The notes beneath the pieces are model-generated. The model was not told where the DNA came from, did no database searches, and worked only from the letters and a program-made list of their open reading frames with translations. The translations under genes were made by a program, and so were the position numbers. Shown piece after piece: positions 31,863 to 41,228 of a DNA stretch of 64,000 bases (the first letter of the stretch is position 1; every line of letters starts with the position of its first letter). The DNA is from SZUA-309 sp965232595 (GTDB taxonomy: Bacteria; Pseudomonadota; Gammaproteobacteria; Pseudomonadales; Azotimanducaceae), in assembly GCA_965232595.1 (NCBI GenBank), contig OZ246983.1:682001-746000 (forward strand), read 5' to 3'.

Positions 31863-34739
31863 ATGAATCAGCTTTTTTCGACCCCGCGCATCATCAGCGC
31901 CTATGCCTTCTTAAGCCTGCTGCTGCTCGCCAGCTGCGCCACCCAGCAACCTGCGCCTGCTCCAGCCACGGAAGCAGCCGCGCAGGCGGACGTCAGCATC
32001 AGAAAGAGCCCGAACGATGCTCGTGACTACCGCTACCTGGTGCTGCCCAACCAGCTCCGGGTGCTGCTCGTCAGCGATCCGGCGACGGAGCGCGCGGCAG
32101 CGTCTCTGAGCGTGCTGCGCGGCTACTACCACGAGCCGAAGGCCTACCCGGGCCTCGCCCACTTCCTCGAGCACATGCTGTTCATCGGCACCGAAAAGTA
32201 CCCGGAGGTGGATGGCTATCAGCAGTTCATCTCCGCCCACGGTGGCCGGTCCAATGCCTACACCTCGTCGGATCACACCAACTACTTCTTCGACGTGCAG
32301 CCGGACCACTTCGAAGCGGCCATGGATCGCTTCGCCCAGTTCTTCATCAGCCCGCTGCTGGACCCGGCCTACGTGAACCGGGAGAAAAACGCGGTGCACT
32401 CCGAGTACCAGATGCAGATCCGGGACGACGGCTGGCGCTCGAACGCGGTCATCAAGACGGCAATGGATCCCGACTACGTCGGTTCCCGCTTCTACATCGG
32501 CTCCCTCGACACCCTGGGTGAAGGGGTCGATGAGGCGCTGGAGACGTTTTTCGCGGAGCACTACAGCGCCGATCAGATGGTGCTGGTGGCGCTCGGTCAG
32601 GACAGCCTGGACGAGATGGAGGCCTGGATCAGGCCCATGTTCAGCGCCATCGAGAACAAGGACATCGGTCCCGCACCGGCGCCGGGCAAAGCCTTCGCTG
32701 CCAACAGCTTCCCCGCACGGCTGAGCTATCAGACCCTCTCTGACAGCTACCACATCAGCTTCAACTTCCCGGTGCCGTCGGTGGACGAGCACTACCGGAT
32801 CAAGCCCGGCCGCTACCTCACCAACCTGCTCGGCCACGAGGGTGAGGGCAGCCTGCATCAGTATCTGGAGCAGGCAGGCTGGATCGAGTCCCTCTCCGCC
32901 GGTGTGCAGCGGCTCGACGAGAGCAACGCCTTCATCTCCGTCGACGTCGAGCTGACTGAGGCCGGGCGCGGCGCCACGGAGCAGATCACCGACGCGCTGT
33001 TCTCCTTCATCGAGCTGCTGAACGCTCAGGATCCGGAAGCCTGGCGCTACGACGAGCAGGCACAGGTGGCTGAGATGGGCTTCCGCTTCCAGGAGAAGTC
33101 GAGCCCCACCGGCTTCGTTTACCGCGTCAGCCCCTACCTCGGTCGCTACGCGCCGGAAGAAGTGCTGATCGCCGACTACCTGATGGACGGTATGGACGTG
33201 GCCCTGGTGAAGCGCTACCTGAGCTACCTGCGACCCGACAACGTGCTCATCGAGCGCTCCGGTCCGGATCTGGAAACTGACCAGATGGAGCCCTGGTTCC
33301 AGGTGCCGTTTAAGCTCGAAACCCAGGTAGCCGTGACGCCTGCGACCGAGGTGGCCGGCCTGCACCTGCCCGAGGCTAACCCGTTCATTCCGGAAGCGCT
33401 GGCTCTGACAGACGAGCCCACGACGCAACCGCGTCTGGCCATCGACGTGCCCGGCGCCGAGCTCTGGCTGGCCCCGGATACCGAGTTCGGCGTGCCAAGA
33501 GCCAACCAGACGTTCTTCCTCGGCCTGCCGGGCGGCCTCTCGAGCCCGGAAGAAGTTGCGCTCGCACAGCTGTACGCGCAGCTGGTGAACGACGCTCTGA
33601 ATCCCTACACCTACCCCGCCATGCTCGCCGGCCTCGGCTACGGCATCAGCACCAGCCCCGCCGGCTTCCGGCTGGCGCTGTCCGGCTACTCGGAAAAGCA
33701 GCCGGTGCTGCTCGAGCGGATCCTCACCGAGTTTGCCTCCCTGGAGATCGACGATGCCCGGTTCGCCCGCTATCAGGCTGAGCTGGTTCGCAGCTGGCGC
33801 AACTTCAGCCACGAGCGTCCGTACACCCAGACTTATGCCGCCATCAGCCAGCTCCTGCTTTCCACGTCGTTCGCCCCGGAGACGCTGGCCGCTGAAGCGG
33901 AAGCCCTCAGCGTCGATGACCTGCGCCGCTGGCAGTCCGAGCGCCTGCAGCGGATCAGCGTGCTCGGCCTGTCGCACGGCAACCTGAGCACGGCGGACGT
34001 AGCTTCCGTGAGCGAGATGCTGAATGAGGGGCTATCGCTCGGCGAGTTCCCCCTCACCCGGCCGGAGCTCACGGTGGTCGGCGAGCCGCTTCTGCTCGAG
34101 CTCGAGGTGGAGCACAACGACGCGGCCATGGTGCTCTACGTGCAGGACCCGGAGGCGAACTTCGAGTCCCGGGCCAGGAGCGCGCTGATCTCGCAGATCC
34201 TCTCCCAGCAGTACTTCTCGAAGCTGCGCACGGAGCAGCAGCTCGGCTACATCGTCACCATGACCAACCGGACCCTGCGCGACCGCGGCGCGCTGGTGTT
34301 CATCATTCAATCTCCGGTTGCCTCCCCGGCCGACCTGGAGACCGCCACCGTCACCTTCATGCGTGAGCAGCTGCCACTGGTCGCCGACCTGGACGAGGCC
34401 AGCTTCGAGCAGTTCAAGGCGGCGCTGGCCGGGCGCCTGACCGAGCAGGCGAAAAACCTGCGGGAGCGGAACGGCCGCTACCTGGCTGACCTGGAAGCCG
34501 GCGTGACCAGCTTCGACTCCCAGCAGCAGATTGCCGACATCGTCCGCAGCCTGACGCTCGAGGAGGTGACCGACCACCTGGCGCTGACCCTGGATCGACT
34601 GGAGAGCGCCAGGCTGCTCGTGTTCAGCCGTGGTCAGTTCGAGTCCACGCCGGAGCTGGGTCGCCTGTTGCCGGACGCCGGCGCGCTGAAGGTCTCGGCT
34701 GCCACTGACGCAGCAGGTGGCAGCGTCGCTGGCGAGTAG
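31863..34739 (+). CDS. M16 (insulinase/pitrilysin) metalloprotease lipoprotein
   Basis: The 958-residue protease has a lipoprotein signal with lipobox LLAS before Cys25, so it is probably anchored to an envelope membrane. The inverted zinc motif is H100-x-x-E103-H104 (LAHFLEHMLF), with distal ligand Glu181 (EKNAVHSEYQ). The four M16 domains are present; the C-terminal half holds the R/Y-type substrate-binding region (YFSKLRTEQQLGY). It resembles E. coli pitrilysin (PtrA), which degrades small peptides in the periplasm, except for the lipid anchor. It is transcribed alone. Confidence 0.93.
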   Translation: MNQLFSTPRIISAYAFLSLLLLASCATQQPAPAPATEAAAQADVSIRKSPNDARDYRYLVLPNQLRVLLVSDPATERAAASLSVLRGYYHEPKAYPGLAHFLEHMLFIGTEKYPEVDGYQQFISAHGGRSNAYTSSDHTNYFFDVQPDHFEAAMDRFAQFFISPLLDPAYVNREKNAVHSEYQMQIRDDGWRSNAVIKTAMDPDYVGSRFYIGSLDTLGEGVDEALETFFAEHYSADQMVLVALGQDSLDEMEAWIRPMFSAIENKDIGPAPAPGKAFAANSFPARLSYQTLSDSYHISFNFPVPSVDEHYRIKPGRYLTNLLGHEGEGSLHQYLEQAGWIESLSAGVQRLDESNAFISVDVELTEAGRGATEQITDALFSFIELLNAQDPEAWRYDEQAQVAEMGFRFQEKSSPTGFVYRVSPYLGRYAPEEVLIADYLMDGMDVALVKRYLSYLRPDNVLIERSGPDLETDQMEPWFQVPFKLETQVAVTPATEVAGLHLPEANPFIPEALALTDEPTTQPRLAIDVPGAELWLAPDTEFGVPRANQTFFLGLPGGLSSPEEVALAQLYAQLVNDALNPYTYPAMLAGLGYGISTSPAGFRLALSGYSEKQPVLLERILTEFASLEIDDARFARYQAELVRSWRNFSHERPYTQTYAAISQLLLSTSFAPETLAAEAEALSVDDLRRWQSERLQRISVLGLSHGNLSTADVASVSEMLNEGLSLGEFPLTRPELTVVGEPLLLELEVEHNDAAMVLYVQDPEANFESRARSALISQILSQQYFSKLRTEQQLGYIVTMTNRTLRDRGALVFIIQSPVASPADLETATVTFMREQLPLVADLDEASFEQFKAALAGRLTEQAKNLRERNGRYLADLEAGVTSFDSQQQIADIVRSLTLEEVTDHLALTLDRLESARLLVFSRGQFESTPELGRLLPDAGALKVSAATDAAGGSVAGE

Positions 34740-34760
34740 TCGCGGCGCGGACGCGCCGAA

Positions 34761-36872
34761 TCAGCGCTGGGGCGACAGCTCCAGCCGGTACGGCGGCAGC
34801 GAAGCCAGCAGGTCCCGGCCGTAGCGCTTGCTGACGATGCGCTTGTCCAGCAGGGTGATCCGCCCCCAATCCCCTTCGTGGCGGATCAGCCGGCCGCAGG
34901 CCTGCACCAGCTTCAGCGCGGCATCGGGCACGGACAGCTCGTAGAACGGGTTGCGCCCCTGCGCCTCCGCCCACTCGGCCATGGCCTGGTCGAGCGGGTC
35001 GTCCGGCACCGAGAACGGCAGCTTGACGATGATCACGTGCCGACAGAGATCGTCCGGCAGATCCACACCTTCCGCGAAGCTGGCGAGGCCGAAGAGCACG
35101 CTCTGGGTCCCGGCCCGGACATCCTCCCCGTGCGCTTCCAGCAGCGCCTGCTTCGAGCCTTCGCCCTGCACCTTCAGCAGCGGCCGCAGCGATGGGTCCA
35201 TGCGATCGAGCACGGCGAACATCTGCCGCCATGAAGTGAACAGCACCAGAGCGCTCGGGCCATCGCCGATCAGCTCCGGCAGCAGCTCGGCCACCTCGTC
35301 CGTGTGCGCTTCGAAATCCCGCGGCTCCGAGTTGAGCGGCGGCACCACAAACTGCGCGATGTTCGGAAAGTCGAACGGGCTCGGTATGCGCAACGCGGTG
35401 CGGCCCTGCAGGCCGGCCCGCTCCAGGAAGCGATCGAAGCGGCCGACCGCGGTGAGCGTCGCGGACGTGAGGATGGCACCGAAGCAACGGGACCAGAACT
35501 CCTGCTGCAGCAGCCCGCCCGGCTCGATCGGCGCGCTGACCAGCTCGACGTCCTCCAGGTGCCGATTTGCCCAGCGGGCCTGGGTCGCGCCCTCCGCATC
35601 CGGCTTGGAGTAGGCTTCGATGAGCGCCAGCATGGCGTGCGCCCTGGTCTGCAGCTGGCCAACCGGGCCCAACCAGTCGTCCGCCTCGAAGCCCCGCTCC
35701 CACTCGCGCTTACCCTCCTGAACCTCACCGAGCATGGCGTGCGTACGCTCCAGCTCATCGGCCAGCGCAGCGAAGGGCTCGAGCATGGTCTTGGCCACCA
35801 CCGACAGGGATTCCGGGACCTGACCAACCGGGAAGCGACAGGTTTCCAGGGTGTCGTCCCGCGGCTCGAAGGGCAGGTCGGCGACCGCTTCGTCCAGCCG
35901 CATCAGCGTTTCGCCCGCCCGGGCGCTGAAGTCGGCAATGCGCGTGGCCGCGTTGACCAGCTCGTCTGGGCGGCCGAAACGCTGGGTCAGCGTGCCGATC
36001 ACGTTCTGCACGTTCTCGAGCCAGATCTGCGTGCTGCGCACGCGGCCCGATGCCGAAAAGTGCTGTTGCGTCTTCTCCGGCAGGTGATGGGCCTCGTCGA
36101 CGATGTAGATCGCGTCATCCGGTTCCGGCAGCACCGCGCCGCCGCCGAGGGAAAGGTCGGCCAGCACCAGGTCATGGTTGGCGACGATCACGTCGGTGCC
36201 TTCCAACCGGTTGCGGGCCTGAAAGAACGGGCACTGCTTGAAGTAGGCGCAGCGGTTGTTGGTGCAGCCGCGATGATCCGTGGTCACCGTGCCCCAGGCT
36301 TCCCGGGGGATGGCTTCGGGCCAGCTGTCGATCTCGCCGTCCCAGCGGCGCTCGGAGAACGCCTGCAGGAGGCCCTGATACAGAGCCGTGTTGTCTACAG
36401 TGTCATCAGCCATCGACTCAAAGAGAGGGATCTCGGCGCTGTCGGCGTAGCGCAGCCGATCGTCGAGCCGCTTCAGGCAGACGTAACGCCCTCTGCCTTT
36501 GGCCAGCGCGTAATCGAACTGCAGCCCCGAGCGCTCCTTCAGATCCGGCAGGTCGCGCAGCACCACCTGCTCCTGCAGGGCAACGGTGGCGGTGGAGATG
36601 ATGATCGTTTTGCCCAGACTCTTGCCGATGGGTACTGCGGCGAGGCAGTAAGCGGCCGTCTTGCCGGTGCCCGTGCCGGCCTCGATCACCGCGATGCGAT
36701 CGTCGTCGCTGGTCAGGGTGCGGGCGATCTGGGCGATCATCTCCCGCTGGCCACGTCGGGGTTTGAACTGCCGGGCCCCAAGCCAGGATCGATAGGCTTC
36801 CTGGATCTCCGCCTTGACGGCAGCGCTGAGACGGCCGTTGCCGGCTGGTGCTTCGAGGGGGGCTTCGCTCAT
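34761..36872 (-). CDS. dinG: ATP-dependent DNA helicase DinG (XPD-like, iron-sulfur)
   Basis: The 703-residue superfamily 2 helicase has Walker A AGTGTGKTAA with Lys70, DEAH in YIVDEAHHLPE, and the four-cysteine iron-sulfur cluster (YVCLKRL, then GCTNNRCAYFKQCPFF). The C-terminal helicase half has LVLFTSWRQMF, GLASFAEGVDLP and QACGRLIRHEGDWG. Length matches E. coli DinG (716). It unwinds 5'-3', acting on R-loops and DNA repair intermediates. It converges on the M16 gene and diverges from the lipid kinase gene. No LexA box was recognised in the 114-bp upstream gap. Confidence 0.94.
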   Translation of the reverse strand: MSEAPLEAPAGNGRLSAAVKAEIQEAYRSWLGARQFKPRRGQREMIAQIARTLTSDDDRIAVIEAGTGTGKTAAYCLAAVPIGKSLGKTIIISTATVALQEQVVLRDLPDLKERSGLQFDYALAKGRGRYVCLKRLDDRLRYADSAEIPLFESMADDTVDNTALYQGLLQAFSERRWDGEIDSWPEAIPREAWGTVTTDHRGCTNNRCAYFKQCPFFQARNRLEGTDVIVANHDLVLADLSLGGGAVLPEPDDAIYIVDEAHHLPEKTQQHFSASGRVRSTQIWLENVQNVIGTLTQRFGRPDELVNAATRIADFSARAGETLMRLDEAVADLPFEPRDDTLETCRFPVGQVPESLSVVAKTMLEPFAALADELERTHAMLGEVQEGKREWERGFEADDWLGPVGQLQTRAHAMLALIEAYSKPDAEGATQARWANRHLEDVELVSAPIEPGGLLQQEFWSRCFGAILTSATLTAVGRFDRFLERAGLQGRTALRIPSPFDFPNIAQFVVPPLNSEPRDFEAHTDEVAELLPELIGDGPSALVLFTSWRQMFAVLDRMDPSLRPLLKVQGEGSKQALLEAHGEDVRAGTQSVLFGLASFAEGVDLPDDLCRHVIIVKLPFSVPDDPLDQAMAEWAEAQGRNPFYELSVPDAALKLVQACGRLIRHEGDWGRITLLDKRIVSKRYGRDLLASLPPYRLELSPQR

Positions 36873-36986
36873 CGAAGGAGCTTAGCGAGACCTTCCTGCC
36901 AGGGCCAGTTCGCAGCGCCTCGAATTGCGTACGCGATTGCTCACCGCCTCCGCTATGATTTCTTCACCAGCCTTCGAGCAGAGCCC

Positions 36987-37874
36987 GTGACCGACCACAC
37001 CGTCCTTGTTCTCCACCGCAAGTCCGCCAACGAACCCTACGTAAAGGAGGCCATCAAGGCGGTCCGGCGCGGTGGCGCGGAGCTCCGGGTGCTGGTCCCC
37101 TTCAACAAGGCGGAAAAGGCCCGGATCGTCGCCGAGGCGCTCGAGCGGGGCGCCAACCGGATCATCGCCGGTGGCGGCGACGGCACGATCAACGCCGTGG
37201 CGGATGCCATCCTGAAGGCCACCAGCGATACCTCAGGCGTGACGCTCGGCGTGCTGCCGCTCGGTACCGCCAACGATTTTGCCCGCGGCTGCGAGCTGCC
37301 CACCGACGATCTGGCCGAGTGCCTGCGCATCGCCTGCACCCGAGCAGGGCGGAAAATCGACGTCGGCCTGCTGAACAAGCGCCATTTCATCAACGTGGCC
37401 AGCGCCGGCTTCGGGGCCGAGGTGACGGCCACCACGCCGCTGCAGCTGAAGAAAGCGCTTGGTGGCGGTGCCTATACCCTGATGGGGCTGGTCAAGGCCC
37501 TCCGCCTGACCCCTTACGAAGGCAGGCTGCTGATTCCCAATGAAGCGCCCATAGACGGCAGCATGCTGTTCATGGCGGTGGCCAACAACCACTTCGCCGG
37601 CGGCGGCTTCGACGTTGCGCCGCTGGCCAGGATGGACGACGGCCTGCTCGACCTGACCGCGATCCGCACCGACCGGGGCGTGAACCTCGCCGGGCTGGAA
37701 CAGGAGCTCGCGAACCCGATGAACCCGGACAACCAGCACATCTTCTACCGGCAGCTGCCCGAGTTCACCATCGAGTCGAAGAAGCGTCTGCACTGCAATC
37801 TGGATGGCGAGCCGGTACGGAAGAAGAAGCTGCGTTTCAGCGTCCTGCCCGAACAGCTTTCAGTCGCCTACTGA
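36987..37874 (+). CDS. yegS: YegS-like diacylglycerol/lipid kinase
   Basis: The 295-residue kinase has the diacylglycerol-kinase catalytic motif GGGDGT (62-67), GTANDFARG and the later LDGEPV signature. Length is the same as E. coli YegS (299), which phosphorylates lipids such as phosphatidylglycerol. The GTG at 36987 follows GAGCAGAG; the much longer open frame that runs through it is antisense to dinG and was discarded. The next gene starts 6 bp after its stop, so they are cotranscribed. Confidence 0.9.
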   Translation: MTDHTVLVLHRKSANEPYVKEAIKAVRRGGAELRVLVPFNKAEKARIVAEALERGANRIIAGGGDGTINAVADAILKATSDTSGVTLGVLPLGTANDFARGCELPTDDLAECLRIACTRAGRKIDVGLLNKRHFINVASAGFGAEVTATTPLQLKKALGGGAYTLMGLVKALRLTPYEGRLLIPNEAPIDGSMLFMAVANNHFAGGGFDVAPLARMDDGLLDLTAIRTDRGVNLAGLEQELANPMNPDNQHIFYRQLPEFTIESKKRLHCNLDGEPVRKKKLRFSVLPEQLSVAY

Positions 37875-37880
37875 CCGCTC

Positions 37881-38534
37881 ATGAACGATCTCGACAACAC
37901 AGACCGCAACGCCGCCGCCCCGATCATATGGGGCACGCTGCTGCTCTCCATGGGTTATGCGGTGTTTCGCTATCACGTTCTGGGACCGGTTCCCTGGGCT
38001 GAGTTTCCCCTGTTCATTGCGAACAAAGGCATCTGCCTGGCGGCATTGCTGCTGCTCACCCTGAACTTCGCCCTGGGGCCGCTGAAGAACCTGGGTGCGA
38101 CGGTGCCGGACAGCTGGCTGAACGCACGCAAAGCGATGGGAATGACGGGCTTCCTGCTGGCCTTCGTGCACGTGCTCATGAGCTTCATGCTCTTCAGCCC
38201 GGCATCCTACGGGAAGTTCTTCGCCGCTGAAGGCACCCTGACCGGGCTCGCCGGCCTGAGCATGCTGGCAGGCGTGCTGAGCTTCGCCGCGCTCTGGAGC
38301 TACAACATGAGCTTCCAGACCTTCCTCCGGGAAGAAAAGGCGTTCATCCAGTTCATCACCTCGCGCGGCTTCATGCTGTTCGCCCTGCTGCTGGGTGCGG
38401 CGCATCTGTTCTTCATGGGCTACGAGGGATGGTTGCAACCGGAGGACTGGCACGGCGGGCTGCCGCCGATCAGCCTGGTGGCGTTTGCGTTCTTCTCGAT
38501 CGGCTACCTGTTCAACCTGCTGGGCAGAGAGTGA
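37881..38534 (+). CDS. ferric-reductase-like six-helix membrane protein
   Basis: The 217-residue protein has about six hydrophobic segments and conserved His residues within them (FRYHVLGP, LAFVHVLMSF, GAAHLFFMGYEGW), the pattern expected for haem b ligands in ferric-reductase-like/MsrQ-type membrane domains. The family passes electrons across the inner membrane. No MsrP or flavoprotein partner gene lies beside it. It starts 6 bp after the lipid kinase gene, and a short hairpin follows its stop codon. Confidence 0.72.
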   Translation: MNDLDNTDRNAAAPIIWGTLLLSMGYAVFRYHVLGPVPWAEFPLFIANKGICLAALLLLTLNFALGPLKNLGATVPDSWLNARKAMGMTGFLLAFVHVLMSFMLFSPASYGKFFAAEGTLTGLAGLSMLAGVLSFAALWSYNMSFQTFLREEKAFIQFITSRGFMLFALLLGAAHLFFMGYEGWLQPEDWHGGLPPISLVAFAFFSIGYLFNLLGRE

Positions 38535-38549
38535 TCTCCTGCGGAGATC
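38533..38549. terminator. short hairpin between convergent genes
   Basis: GATCTCC (38533-38539) and GGAGATC (38543-38549) form a perfect 7-bp stem with a 3-base loop overlapping the stop codon. No T tract follows on either strand, so it may stabilise transcripts or assist Rho-dependent ends. Confidence 0.4.
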
Positions 38550-38570
38550 CTCTGGCAGGCTGAGGTCGGC

Positions 38571-39191
38571 CTAGAAGAACAGGAAGCCCCGCTTCAGCTT
38601 CTTCTCGCACCGGCTCAGCTGCTTGGTGTAGCGATAGGCCCGATCGGCCACCCGCCGGGCGTAACCCTGCACCGCCGGCTGGCTCCTGTAGACGCCCCGC
38701 TTGTAGCCGGTGGGGCCCACGTAGTAAGCCAGGTAGAGGCTGTAGGCATCGTTCTTGGACAGCCCGAGCATCCGGTGGCTGCGATCGTTGTACCAGCCGA
38801 TGAAGTCGAGCGCGTCGCGGATGTCGGCGCGGCCGACGAAGCTCCTGCCGGTATCCCGCTTGTAGTCTTTCCAGGCTTCGTTGGTTGCCTGCGCGTAGCC
38901 GTAGGCGCTGGATGGTCGCGTCCAGGGAATGACCCAGAGCAGCTTGTCCCGCTCCGGGCGCGCCTTGGCCTGGTAGCTCGATTCCTTGTAGATGAACGAC
39001 ATCCCCACCGGCACCGGCATGCCCCAGCGCTTCTCCGCGGCCCGGGCATGTTTGTACCAGCCGCCCTTCTCTTCGAAGATCGCACAGAGATCTTCCGGCT
39101 CGTCCGGCGGTTTGCTGGCGCAGGCATGCAGCGTTACCAGCATCACGGCGGTCAGAAAAGCAACGATTCTAGGATCCATCAGCGTCGCCAT
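38571..39191 (-). CDS. lytic transglycosylase-like (SLT fold) lipoprotein
   Basis: The 206-residue protein has a signal peptide ending in a lipobox (VTLHAC) and an SLT-like domain: the catalytic-type Glu in FIYKESSYQAKARP, then SSAYGYAQAT and SLYLAYYVGPTGY. It would cleave peptidoglycan glycan strands from an envelope membrane. It starts 9 bp after the ligA stop and is probably the last gene of the smc-zipA-ligA transcript. Start codon: the first ATG was taken; an ATG four codons later is equally possible. Confidence 0.82.
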   Translation of the reverse strand: MATLMDPRIVAFLTAVMLVTLHACASKPPDEPEDLCAIFEEKGGWYKHARAAEKRWGMPVPVGMSFIYKESSYQAKARPERDKLLWVIPWTRPSSAYGYAQATNEAWKDYKRDTGRSFVGRADIRDALDFIGWYNDRSHRMLGLSKNDAYSLYLAYYVGPTGYKRGVYRSQPAVQGYARRVADRAYRYTKQLSRCEKKLKRGFLFF

Positions 39192-39200
39192 CCGTCTGCT

Positions 39201-41228
39201 TCATTCGATGTGCACGCCGAGCGTGGCCATGTGCTCGACGAACCCTGCTTCGTCCATCACCGGCACGCCCAGGGTCTCGGCCTTCTCGAGCTTGCTGCCG
39301 GCACCCGGCCCGGCGACCACCTGGGTCGTTTTCTTCGAGACCGAACCCGCTACCTTGGCACCCAGCCCGACCAGATGAGCCTTGGCCTTGTCCCGGGTCA
39401 GTCGTTCCAGGGTGCCCGTCAGGACCCAGGTCTGACCCTCCAGCGGTTGCGTGCCAACCTCAGGCACCTCCACCACTTCCCAGACGATGCCGGCCGCAAG
39501 CAGCCGCTCGATCATCTCCTGGTGCAGCGGGTCAGCGAAGTAGGCGACGATGTTGCTGGCGACGATGGGGCCCACGTCGTCCACCGCCTCCAGCGCTTCC
39601 TGGTCCGCCGCCATCAGCGGTGGCAGGTCGCCGAAGTGACCGGCCAGGTTGCTGGCGGTGGCTTCGCCCACCTCGCGAATGCCGAGGGCGTAGATGAACC
39701 GGGCCAGCGTGGTCTGCCGCGAGTGATCGATGGCGGCCAGCACGTTCTCGCCGGATTTCTGGCCCATCCGCTCCAGGGCCACCAGCGTCTCCAGATCGAG
39801 CCCGTAGAGATCGGCCGGGTCTTTCACCAGCTCTGCTTCCACCAGCTGCTCGAGCAGCTTGTCGCCCACCCCCTCGATGTCCATGGCCAGGCGGGAAGCG
39901 AAGTGCTTGAGGCCCTCCTTGCGCTGGGCTTCGCAACGCAGCACGCCCCCCGAGCAGCGGGCGACCGCCTCGTCACCCTCACGAACGATCTCGCTGCCGC
40001 ATACCGGGCAGCTGTCCGGCAGGGCGATTGCCTTAGCACCTTTCGGCCGCTTGCCTGCCACAACCTTCACGACCTGGGGAATGACATCCCCCGCTCGACG
40101 CACCATCACCGTGTCGCCGATGTGGATACCAAGCCGGGTGACCTCGTCCATGTTGTGCAGGGTGGCGTTGCTGACCGTCACCCCGCCGACGAACACCGGA
40201 TCGAGGCGGGCAACCGGGGTGACCGCGCCAGTCCGGCCGACCTGAAACTCCACGTCCAGCAGCCGCGTGGTTGCCTCTTCCGCCGGATACTTGAAGGCAA
40301 TCGCCCAGCGCGGCTTGCGGGTGACCGTGCCCAGCGCTTCCTGCTGAGCGAGCGAGTCCACCTTGATCACCACGCCGTCGATGTCGTAACCCAGGGTTTC
40401 CCGCCGGGTCAGCAGGTCGTCGAGATAGGTTTCCACGCCGGCAATGTCATCAAAGGCGGCCGCATCGGCGTTGACCCTGAAGCCCCAGGCGTGCAGCTGC
40501 GCCATCACCTCGGTGTGGGCCTCGGGCGCCCAGCCGCCTTCCACCCAGCCGAGGCCGTAGCAGAACATGGTCAGCGGCCGCTCCGCCGTGAGCTTGGGAT
40601 CGAGCTGACGCAGGCTGCCGGCCGCGCCGTTTCTCGGGTTGATCAGCGCCTTGGTGCCGCTCTCCCGGGCTTTCTCGTTGAACCGCTCGAAGGCCGCCAG
40701 AGGCATGTAGATCTCACCCCGGATCTCCATCCGGGTCGGCAGGTCATCGGCGCTCAGCTTCAGCGGCACCGCGCCGATGGTACGCACGTTGGCGGTAATG
40801 TCCTCGCCGGTATTGCCGTCTCCCCGGGTGGACGCCAGGGTCAGCACCCCGTCTTCGTAAACCAGTGACACCGCAACGCCATCGATCTTCGGCTCGCAGG
40901 CGAGGCGAATGGGCGCTTCGTCATCCAGGCGGGTCCGGCAGCGTTTCAGCCAGTCTTCCAGCTCTTCGACCGTGGTGCCCTTCTCCAGCGACAGCATGGG
41001 GCGCTCGTGGCTGACGGCGCGAAAGCCATCCAGCGGCGCGCCGCCAACCCGCTGGCTGGGGGAATCCGGGGTTACGAGCTCGGGGTGATCCGCCTCCAGG
41101 GCCAGGAGCTCATCGAACAGCGCGTCGTACTCGACGTCGGCAATCTCCGGATCGTCCAGGACGTGATACCGGTGATTGTGGTGGTGGATCAGCGCACGGA
41201 GCTCTTCGAGCCGTGCTTCTACGTTCAT
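39201..41228 (-). CDS. ligA: NAD-dependent DNA ligase
   Basis: The 675-residue ligase seals nicks with NAD as AMP donor. The nucleophile is Lys114 in CEPKIDGVAV. The four zinc Cys (DSCPVCGSE, VARCSGGVLRCEAQR) are followed by helix-hairpin-helix repeats and a C-terminal BRCT domain (QTWVLTGTLERLTRDKAKAH). Length is the family norm. It overlaps zipA by 4 bases, as expected for the smc-zipA-ligA arrangement of Pseudomonas relatives. Confidence 0.98.
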   Translation of the reverse strand: MNVEARLEELRALIHHHNHRYHVLDDPEIADVEYDALFDELLALEADHPELVTPDSPSQRVGGAPLDGFRAVSHERPMLSLEKGTTVEELEDWLKRCRTRLDDEAPIRLACEPKIDGVAVSLVYEDGVLTLASTRGDGNTGEDITANVRTIGAVPLKLSADDLPTRMEIRGEIYMPLAAFERFNEKARESGTKALINPRNGAAGSLRQLDPKLTAERPLTMFCYGLGWVEGGWAPEAHTEVMAQLHAWGFRVNADAAAFDDIAGVETYLDDLLTRRETLGYDIDGVVIKVDSLAQQEALGTVTRKPRWAIAFKYPAEEATTRLLDVEFQVGRTGAVTPVARLDPVFVGGVTVSNATLHNMDEVTRLGIHIGDTVMVRRAGDVIPQVVKVVAGKRPKGAKAIALPDSCPVCGSEIVREGDEAVARCSGGVLRCEAQRKEGLKHFASRLAMDIEGVGDKLLEQLVEAELVKDPADLYGLDLETLVALERMGQKSGENVLAAIDHSRQTTLARFIYALGIREVGEATASNLAGHFGDLPPLMAADQEALEAVDDVGPIVASNIVAYFADPLHQEMIERLLAAGIVWEVVEVPEVGTQPLEGQTWVLTGTLERLTRDKAKAHLVGLGAKVAGSVSKKTTQVVAGPGAGSKLEKAETLGVPVMDEAGFVEHMATLGVHIE

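Noticed and set aside
31911..33977. 688-codon minus-strand open frame
   Set aside because: It lies antisense to the M16 protease gene, whose zinc motif, lipobox and domains are intact. High GC makes long antisense frames common.
35304..36986. N-terminal extension of the YegS-like frame by 561 codons
   Set aside because: That part is antisense to dinG. The conserved lipid-kinase domain starts at the GTG at 36987.
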